Origin: Saccharina japonica
Taxonomy: Eukaryota > Sar > Phaeophyceae > Laminariales > Laminariaceae
DNA: 64,000 bases
NCBI GenBank assembly: GCA_008828725.1
Contig: MEHQ01000456.1
Coordinates: 25,520-89,519, forward strand
Direction: 5' to 3'
Positions 56,876-64,000 of the stretch are shown here, one piece after another. How positions within the stretch are numbered: the stretch's first letter is position 1; each line of letters starts with the position of its first letter. Made by a program: the position numbers and the translations under genes. The notes under the pieces are model-generated. The model ran no database searches. It was given only the letters and a program-made list of their open reading frames with translations, and was not told where the DNA came from.

Positions 56876-58905
56876 GGCCGGGGGGGCTCACGTGATGCAT
56901 GGCTGTAGTCTTATTACCATAGGGTCCTCGCATACCTACAATGCCGGGACAGAGAGCACACGTGGGGTTATCACCGACTGACCAGAGGCATATATTACTT
57001 GCATCGATATTTCCAAAGCGAAACGTGAGGTGTTGGGCGAGTGGCACGAAGGATGAGAGCTGCATCCTACAAAGGAAACCACCTGCGAGGAAATGTGGGG
57101 GGGTACTCATGTCGTGCACGGCCGTAGTCGTATGGCCATAAGCCCTCGCACCCCTACAATGCCGGGACGGAGCATGTTGGGTTTTCACGAACCAGGCAGA
57201 CATTGCTTACACCAAGCGCGAAGCGCTGTGGGGTATTGGGCGAGCCGCATGGAGGGTGAGCTGCACTCTGCTAAGAACCGCTTGTGAGGCGGACTTGCAT
57301 AATGATAAAGACTTCAATGAGTTGATCTAATTCCCGGTGTGGCCACTTCTAGAGGCAGCAATGGGAGTACTATGTAACTGACTCGTTGGTGCCTTACCAT
57401 AAACACTACGCGCGTAACGATAATTCCCCTGGTGCGGAGGGGGCGGGACGGCGTTTTCGGTGATTGTTGGATGCGGGTTTATAGCGTCATAGGAAGGCTT
57501 TTTAAACAGAACTGGCTGGGTGTGGGTTGGAATTTTGTGTGCAAAAACGAAGCATCTGCAGGGACTGCCCCTCGACTACGTTTGTATTGCGAGGGGCGTT
57601 TTTGGGTGATTTAGTGGATGCGGATTTTATAGCTTCACTTACAAAAAATGTTTTATTAAAAAACAACGAACTGGCAGGGTGTGCGTGAAGCTTGTGTGCT
57701 AAACCTCTAGGTGGCCCCTCAAGTAACGTTACTGTATTGGGAAAATGAGGGTGACAGACTCACTCGGGCTTACAAGTTTAAAAGTAAAAAATTGAAACTT
57801 TAAGGAAGAGACGAGATTTTGTACAGGGGCCTCGTGTTGTTTCTGTAAGCTTGCCTTTGGTACCGAATACGAATACGATAGTCTTCCGATTTTCTGGGAA
57901 ATTATGTGCGGAGCTGGGGTGTCGGGACGGAGACGGGGGAACAAGGGAGACGGGGGGGGGGGGCGTACTCATTTGTTGCTTGCCTTAGTCATTTGACCAT
58001 TGACCACGCATCCCTTTCGAGACGGAGCAGAGGGGGGAGGGGGGCGTACTCATTTGTTGCTTGCCTTAGTCATTTGACCATTGACCACGCATCCCTTTCG
58101 AGACGGAGCAGAGGGGGGAGGGGGGCGTACTCATTTGTTGCTTGCCTTAGTCATTTGACCATTGACCACGCATCCCTACAATGCCGGGACGGAGCACGTT
58201 GGGTTTTCACCAACCAGGCAGACATTGCTTGCACCAAGCGCGAAGCGCCGTGAGGTATTGGGCGAGTCGCATGGAGGGTGAGCTGCATCCTGCTAAGAAC
58301 CGGGGGGGGGGGTTACTCGTTGTCGTACATGGTCATAGCCGTGTGCTCATAAACCCTCGCATCCCTACAATGCCGAGGCGTACGAGTAGAGCACGTCGGG
58401 TTTTCAACACCAACCAGACAGATATAAACTGCTTGCACCAAGCGCGAAACTGGGGGGGGGGGGGGGGTACTTCATTTTCATGCATGACCGTAGTCGTATG
58501 ACCATAGACCCTCGCATCCCTACAATGCCGGGACGGAGCACGTCGGGTTTTCGCCGACCAAGAAGACATTGCTTGTACCAAGCGCGAAGCGCCGTGAGTT
58601 ATTGGGTGAGTCGCATTAAGGGTTTGCTGCATCCTACTAGGAACCGCTTGTGGGGCGGACTTGCGGGGGGGTACTCATAGTCATGCATGGCCGTAGTCGT
58701 ATGCCCATATACCCTCGCATCCCTGCAATGCCTAGACGGAGAGAAGGTTGGTCGGGGCTGTCAGCCAACCAGGCAGACATCGACTGCTTGCACCAAGCTT
58801 TGGAAGCGGTGAAGCGAGGAAGTCGACGAGCCGCATGAAGGGTGAGCTTGCATCCTCTATACACTGCACTACACTATAGGTAAAGTGAGAAACCGCTTGT
58901 GAGGC
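56876..58905 (+). repeat. Head-to-tail cluster of repeat B copies
   Basis: About six B copies, full or truncated, follow one another: roughly 56876-57092, 57093-57440, 57950-58302, 58303-58450, 58451-58663 and 58664-58905. Most begin with a run of 7-13 G. Sequence between 57445 and 57950 is unrelated to B. Confidence 0.78.
57965..58180 (+). repeat. 81-bp tandem triplication at the start of a B copy
   Basis: The unit starting gtactcatttgttgcttgcc begins at 57965, 58046 and 58127, exactly 81 bp apart, and each of the first two repeats ends in a G-rich spacer. The third continues into the rest of B. Confidence 0.9.
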
Positions 58906-58909
58906 GGAC

Positions 58910-60195
58910 CTGTTTTTGGCTTATGGGTGACAAACGTCGAATGAATGATTGGGGAGGGGGTGGAAGGCGGGGGTGGGGCTTTAAGGCCTAGAGAGAGTCC
59001 GTTGAATGACGGGACTCCTCGACAAAATAATTTGTAAAATAAATACGCTTACAGCCCCCGTTTGAAGGATTGGCGTGCGACTTCACGACTTCCTAGGGAA
59101 ATGGAGAATGTGTTGGGAGTAGGTATCACTATATACACGTCGATTAAGGTCAACACGTCATCAGTAGAGTAGGCCGATGGTCTTGATGAACTGTGCTGCT
59201 GTACGCCTTGGCTGTTGTTCCATTGCGCACACGACGTACAGGGGAACCAATAATTTGTGGCACCTGTACTTCGTAGTACGTTTGAATTCGGATGCAGTAG
59301 TATTTGCACTTTTGTATGCTTCCGACGGAAGTGTCTAACAGAAGGGCTGCCATCGTTCGACCCGAGTTGTTTCTACGGTATACCAGAGACGTATTGCTGT
59401 TCTGCTGTTCTTCTTGCAGAGTACAACAACAAAGAGGAGGACCGATAACGTTATCGGGCGGTACGACATCTACTACTGTATCTAAAGACGGTGATACTGA
59501 TTTTTTTTTAAGGTTTTACCAGCATAACACTCAAGTTTGTTGGATTTTTTCCCTTCCCGCAGTTTACTGTCTCGATTCGTTTCGGGAAATCTACACTGGG
59601 ATTGATACTGAGATGTTTGGCACTGGGTTTGCCGCGTTACGTTGTTGGCAGTTTTCATGATGCAAGTTGGGATTGCCGTTTTACCGTGGCCATTACTCAG
59701 GGTGGATTGCCGTTGTGCCTTGGCAATGATTCTATGATGGAGTTTGGGATGTATGTGTCGTTTTACCTGACAAAATGGGATATACGTTTGTTCGAGACCT
59801 GTTGTATGGCGAGTTACGGGGGGGGTGTTTGTCGTACTCGGCGGTTTCATACAGAGGTCTACGGAGAATGGGGGGTTTCCATTTTTTGACGAGGCAATAT
59901 TATAGCTCTGAGATGCTTCTACAACACGACGATGCCTCGACGATGTGTTCGGCTGTGACCCTTCGTGGTGCAGTCGGTCGGTGATGATGATAATAAGACA
60001 CAACCCGGGCGGCTTTAAGCTAAGGTACTGTCCACATTTTATATGTGCGAGGGCTGAAGGTGCCAGTAGACGAGTGATCCAGCAGATGTTTTTGTTTGCG
60101 ATCTACCCGTTGTTGTTGTGGGTGATCCACTCCATGGGCAAGCATTCCCCGGTGATCCACTAAGGAGGGTGACCCACTAACTCCGAGGCACTCGT
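58910..60195. other. No secure gene
   Basis: Overlapping frames occur on both strands, including a 173-codon - strand frame (59482-60003), but none shows a domain or splice partner. Confidence 0.45.
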
Positions 60196-60201
60196 CGTAC
60201 A

Positions 60202-60665
60202 GACGCGTGCTTTACGATAGACGTGCACCATGGTTTTTCTGCGGGTGATCACTCTCTATGTACCTCACACAAAAACGAGTTTTGGAGGGAAACAAAAATG
60301 CTACGTACTCGTATGATATGTAGCTGGATTAAAAAATCCCGTGGCATAGGCACAAGCGTAAAATGCAAAATTAATCTTCTATTTTTTTTTTTGTCCATCC
60401 CATTTATCATCTTCGCCCTCCTTTTCTCTCTCTCTTTAGTAGTAACTCAGATCCGAGGTCACTAAGTAGGCTCTTCTCCCCCCTTCCCACTACGGTACTT
60501 GCCTTGCATTTTTATCGCGAGAAGATTTCAGCGCTTTCTTCCCTCGTCGACATGCGTCGGATACTGCGACACAATAATGTAGTTCCGCCGACTGGGGTAG
60601 TTGAGGAGACCGATCAGCGGAAAGGGGCTACTACTGTTGTACGTACCTCTATCGTAGTACGCGTC
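60202..60665. mobile_element. MITE M1 copy interrupted by a SINE copy
   Basis: Left end gacgcgtgctttacgatag, right end acctctatcgtagtacgcgt plus c. The middle is replaced or interrupted by a SINE-like segment at about 60370-60560. Confidence 0.75.
60370..60560 (-). mobile_element. SINE-like element, head missing (copy 2)
   Basis: Body matches copy 1 (gtaactcagatccgaggtca, aagtaggctcttctcc, ttgccttgcatttttatcgc on +) and ends in the same T-rich block at 60379-60396. No tRNA-like head, as in a 5'-truncated copy. Inserted in an M1 element. Confidence 0.65.
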
Positions 60666-61025
60666 TTTGTTTTTTTTCTTTTTTTTCCATCCCAATTTTT
60701 TTCCTCGCACTTCTGTCCCTCTCCCTCCACATAGTCGTAACTCAGAGCAGGGGTTACAAAGCAGGCTCTTCTGCCCCCTCCCCACTGCGGTTCGTGCCTT
60801 GATTTTTATCGCGCAGAGGGTGCAGCATTCCCGAAACGCTCGTCGATTTTAATAGAATTTTGGTGACTCATGCTCTCACGCTTTCCGCTATAATAGTCAA
60901 GATTTGGCTTTGCGAGAAAAATGTGCCTATATACGAGCATACACCCGGGGGGGGCTTGAACTCGCGACCTTGACTCTAACAGGGACGAGATTCACCCTTC
61001 ATTCCACCGGAGATGCCTGCGTCTA
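60664..61025 (-). mobile_element. SINE-like element with tRNA-derived head (copy 3)
   Basis: T-rich tail (60666-60688 on +), body shared with copies 1 and 2, and a head at 61025-60955 with GAGTTCAAGCC (B box) and TGGAATGAAGGG (A-box-like). Same total length as copy 1, about 360 bp. Confidence 0.65.
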
Positions 61026-61295
61026 CAAAGGCACGGCTCACTCTTTTTCCTGCGCGGTTTTGATGTGATGGGGGTATCTGACAACGAGGGTTTTGGCCCA
61101 CCTGGTGGTGGTGGTGTGTGTGTTTGTTCATTGTGGCGATGTAACATGTATATTTATTATTTTTCCTCTTTTCACAAACTTAATTAATTTTGCCCTAAAA
61201 GGCAAAAACAAAAAACGCTCTTACCGATGTGAAGGAGCTCACTCACAGAGAAAGAGGACGCAGGGCGTCTACCACGGGACTCGCGGTTCAGGTTC

Positions 61296-61555
61296 GACCA
61301 GTGCTACGGTAAGGGGGGGTATCCACATTTTCACTGCCGGGTTTTGGCCACTCGGACGAGTGGCTCCGAATCTAACTGAAAGTTGGACCAAAACATAGTT
61401 TGTGCGCGTTACATAACAAAACCTCCTGGTGCATATAGATCAACAACAAAAAAAAAGTTATGAGTACAACGCAGCGTCGCAGTCACTCGGCCGAGTGGCT
61501 CTGTGCAGGTGAAAACCAAGCACCTATGCATGACCCCCCTACCGTAGCACCAGTC
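61296..61555. mobile_element. MITE of M1-related type with CCACTCGG palindromes
   Basis: Ends gaccagtgctacggtaaggg and ccctaccgtagcaccagtc, inverted. Inside lie ggccactcggacgagtggct and tcactcggccgagtggctct, related to motifs near 35775 and 70. About 260 bp, no coding capacity. Confidence 0.75.
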
Positions 61556-61991
61556 GCTCAAGATGTTCAGATGGATACGGGTCTTTTTATTATTGGAGAG
61601 CTTGCTGTGCGCAAACTGAGAGGGTAATCCCATGTGGCGTGTGCTCCTCAAGATGAACATTGCCGAACGTAGGATACATCTACTTATGAAATACTGAAAC
61701 GTCACTATCGACGTCAGCTCGCGCCTGTGCGATGCCGATACACTACTTCTACTTACGTCATTGTGTACGTGCGTAGCAACACTCGCCCCTACTCAAATCT
61801 TACGGAATTCCAAGCTAGATACCTTGACAACGAAAATGAAGAATATATAATATACGGTAGGATCTCAAGCTACCTCAACACACCCATGTGGACGAAGGCA
61901 TGTCAACGGCAGGCGGCGTCACGAAGGCCAGCAAAGGCATGCGCCCACAGACGGTGAAGGCTGGGCATGATGGAGTGGCATCATCAATGAC

Positions 61992-62402
61992 ATGGTAATA
62001 TCCTCTCTTGATCTGCTGCTGAAGCTACTGCTGCTTTGCGTGCTGCTTCTTTCACCGGTTTGTCACAGAGCGGTCAGTGACAGTACTCTAGGGCCTGCGG
62101 CGTGTGATCACGCCAACCGCACATCGCATACCGCACAGCACACCCCACGCATGCATTGCACAGCGACACCCAACGCATCCCGATATACACCTCTCTTATA
62201 TCCACGGAGGAGATTAGAACACTCAAACGCAGCATCAACACGCAGCAACACACAGCGACACCCAGCATCTCGAATCGAAGCCGTTTGCATTTTGTTTTGG
62301 TTAATTATATTGTTATTGCCCTCGATGAAATGCAATCGAGCGCTGTTCTCAGTTTGGTTGTGTTTTGTTTTGTGGGTGAAGAATCCGCACAGACAATGCT
62401 GA
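61992..62402 (+). CDS. Small open frame with signal-peptide-like start, doubtful
   Basis: A true ATG starts a 136-residue frame whose first 25 residues are strongly hydrophobic (LLLKLLLLCVLLLSPVCH), followed by a Thr/Arg/His-rich stretch and a second hydrophobic patch (ILFWLIILLLP). No domain is recognised. The region around 62385-62445 resembles a local dispersed repeat, so chance is at least as likely as a gene. Confidence 0.15.
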   Translation: MVISSLDLLLKLLLLCVLLLSPVCHRAVSDSTLGPAACDHANRTSHTAQHTPRMHCTATPNASRYTPLLYPRRRLEHSNAASTRSNTQRHPASRIEAVCILFWLIILLLPSMKCNRALFSVWLCFVLWVKNPHRQC

Positions 62403-62764
62403 CTGCTGGGTGTGCTGTCGACGGGTGGAAAGCACGGGTTTTCAGCGCAAACAATCTACTTGCGGGGGGGGGATCTTGTGAATAAAGTATGTTTCAGGTG
62501 TTTTACACCAAACAAACGTTATCGTAACACTTTGTGGCCCTTTTTGCTTCCCGACGTTTATTTCGCAAACCAAAGATAAAGGCTGTGCAACAGCAGCGCC
62601 CATGGACAAAACAACATGGTACTCGTAGGTATGTATTCAAAATATGGTGCGTATCGTTCTGATTCTTCATCCTAGAGAGGTACCAGTTCTGGGGGTTAGC
62701 ATTGCATTGTCTGCTCTGCGTCCTGTGCACTGAGCGCAGTATATCTGTGTCGTAGTTGTGTGAC

Positions 62765-62850
62765 CTTTTGAGGATGAAGAATCGGCATGGACACTGGGTG
62801 TGCTGGATGTCGACGGGTAGAAAGAGAGGTTTAATGTGAACACCATTAAG
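62765..62850 (-). repeat. Dispersed repeat copy, related to 20375
   Basis: Contains gatgaagaatcggcatggac, actgggtgtgctggatgtcg and acgggtagaaag. Another copy lies at 63343-63392 and a diverged one at 62385-62445, so three copies occur within 1 kb. Confidence 0.65.
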
Positions 62851-63228
62851 CGATTAGCGTCAGCGCACAATAACCTTGTATGCGCGGGGGGAGGGGGGGG
62901 TCTTTCGATTACGAATGCATTTTTCAAAACGCTGTAACATAATATACCGTATAACACGGAAGAAAGCACACCCCGGTGATAACATTTTGGCATTTAAACT
63001 TATTTTCACCGGGTGTGCCGTTGTGGAGGGGTGCGCTATCTAACGTATCCCCGGTGATAAATGTTATGGTACTGCTGGCATGATGTGGAAACGTTTGGTA
63101 AATACCTGGTATCAGGTATAATAATCGTATTGGTAGTACTTGGAAGGCGGTATCTTAGGTGGGAACCAGGGATGGTTCCCGATGGCTTTTGTTCCCGATG
63201 GCTTTTAGCCATCCCACCTGCCTTTCAG

Positions 63229-63289
63229 TCGATCATCACGCAAAACGGAATATACCTGATCTTCTTCTATCTCTACGCAAACAACACAC
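63229..63289 (+). CDS. Isolated exon-like segment, possible membrane protein fragment
   Basis: A 61-nt segment sits between a good acceptor (cacctgcctttcag) and a good donor (gtgagt). One frame reads SIITQNGIYLIFFYLYANNT, a single hydrophobic helix; a second frame is also open. The IYLIFFYLYA part loosely resembles the end of the first triple-helix unit of SWEET/MtN3 sugar transporters, but that is only a pattern impression. No neighbouring exon was found. It could be an internal exon of a gene extending beyond the window, or chance. Confidence 0.25.
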
Positions 63290-63606
63290 GTGAGTACCAA
63301 CGAGTACCCGTTCCATAGGCTGACCTGGCTAGGGATACCCTGTCCTCGGCACGGACACTGGGTGTGCTGGATGTCGACGGGTAGAAAGGAAGAACACACA
63401 CACACCTACTACCTACTCGTTTTTTCAAGCCTCTGCTGAAAGGGAACACGTTCCGAATATTCATATGATATGTTCCCGAATGCATGACGACCATGAAAAC
63501 GGGCTGTCAACCGTTGTGTATGACGCACTGTATTTTCGTGTTCATGTGTGGTCTCGTGTATCATTGGAAATATGTGGTACGCTGAGGCCCCGCACTCTAT
63601 CGTCTC

Positions 63607-63691
63607 GTACCACTCTGACCCGAAATATAATAAACACTTTTATATTAACGTTCTATTTAAATGGTCCTTATATTTCGGTTCAGAGTGGTAC
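63607..63691. mobile_element. 85-bp foldback element
   Basis: The first 24 bases (GTACCACTCTGACCC onward) and the last 24 are inverted repeats with 23 of 24 matches, separated by 37 bp. It can form a long hairpin. A small MITE or processed transposon end pair is likely. Confidence 0.8.
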
Positions 63692-64000
63692 GTAGTTAGG
63701 TTGGGAGCAGAAATGAATAGGGTACGTACCACATGAGCAACAACTTGGGTGGCTTGGGAGGAGGCACATAGGAGGTCGGATGCTGGAGAGGACAGAGAGA
63801 GGGACACCGGGGGAGGAAGAGAGAGACGGAGCAGGGATGGGCCGGCATTCCAAAGGAGCCGAGGGGGAGAGGTTGGATAACGAGGACGCGACACGAGTGC
63901 GCAGCAGCCGGTCGTCGAGTTGGAACGCACGCGTGTGCTTCACGTTCGTCGCTTTTTCGCTGGGAGACTTCCGCAAGGTGCCAGACCGGGCGAAAATATT
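63692..64000. other. Right edge, purine-rich then GC-rich, unassigned
   Basis: A G/A-rich stretch (63750-63870) is followed by GC-rich DNA. The last 70 bp could read NARVCFTFVAFSLGDFRKV in one frame, possibly exon sequence cut by the window end, but this is unproven. Confidence 0.3.

Noticed and set aside
56876..58905. CRISPR-like array
   Set aside because: Repeats are 150-400 bp, irregular and dispersed elsewhere in the window; the genome is eukaryotic.
59482..60003. 173-codon - strand frame as a gene
   Set aside because: No family resemblance, no splice context, and comparable frames overlap it on the + strand.

Overview
The window looks like nuclear DNA of an intron-rich, repeat-rich eukaryote. 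It has GT-AG introns of 0.7-5 kb, short interstitial TTAGGG arrays, several families of miniature inverted-repeat transposable elements (MITEs), tRNA-derived SINE-like copies and many microsatellites. Nothing in it is prokaryotic in layout. A stramenopile alga, perhaps a brown alga, is my best guess from the type of transporter, the telomere motif and the large introns, but no sequence here proves it.

Only one protein gene can be read with confidence. It lies on the + strand from 28492 to 54728 and encodes a predicted 516-residue auxin-efflux-carrier (AEC / PIN-LIKES, Mem_trans type) membrane transporter. I reconstruct 11 coding exons (28492-28557, 30661-30729, 32219-32386, 33055-33184, 35185-35263, 39428-39518, 41787-41857, 46857-46953, 48434-48925, 51204-51331, 54569-54728). 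Every junction is GT-AG and every intron phase agrees across the join. The coding part is 1551 nt of 26.2 kb, so about 94% of the gene is intron, and the introns hold most of the repeats. Fragments resembling the last exon lie 1.4-2 kb downstream.

Layout. 1-28 kb: no convincing gene. It is a patchwork of MITEs (families called M1, M2, M3, MY and AG here), a 967-bp hAT-type non-autonomous element with an 8-bp target-site duplication (7933-8899), a 628-bp element with perfect 20-bp ends set in a tetranucleotide array (21867-22494), a 320-bp tandem duplication (19481-20145) and a GC-rich island with an open frame (about 17.5-18.8 kb). 28.2-54.7 kb: the AEC gene with MITEs, a polypurine/polypyrimidine tract, interstitial telomere repeats inside a tandem duplication, and a roughly 2.25-kb 12-bp minisatellite in its last intron. 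54.7-64 kb: exon-11 relics, a head-to-tail cluster of the 'B' repeat, SINE copies, a foldback element and one isolated exon-like segment (63229-63289) that may belong to another gene running off the window.

Repeat family names (M1, M2, M3, MY, AG, B) are labels made up for this annotation. Most other open frames in the window are by-products of simple repeats whose unit length is a multiple of three, or of MITE sequence, and are not annotated.
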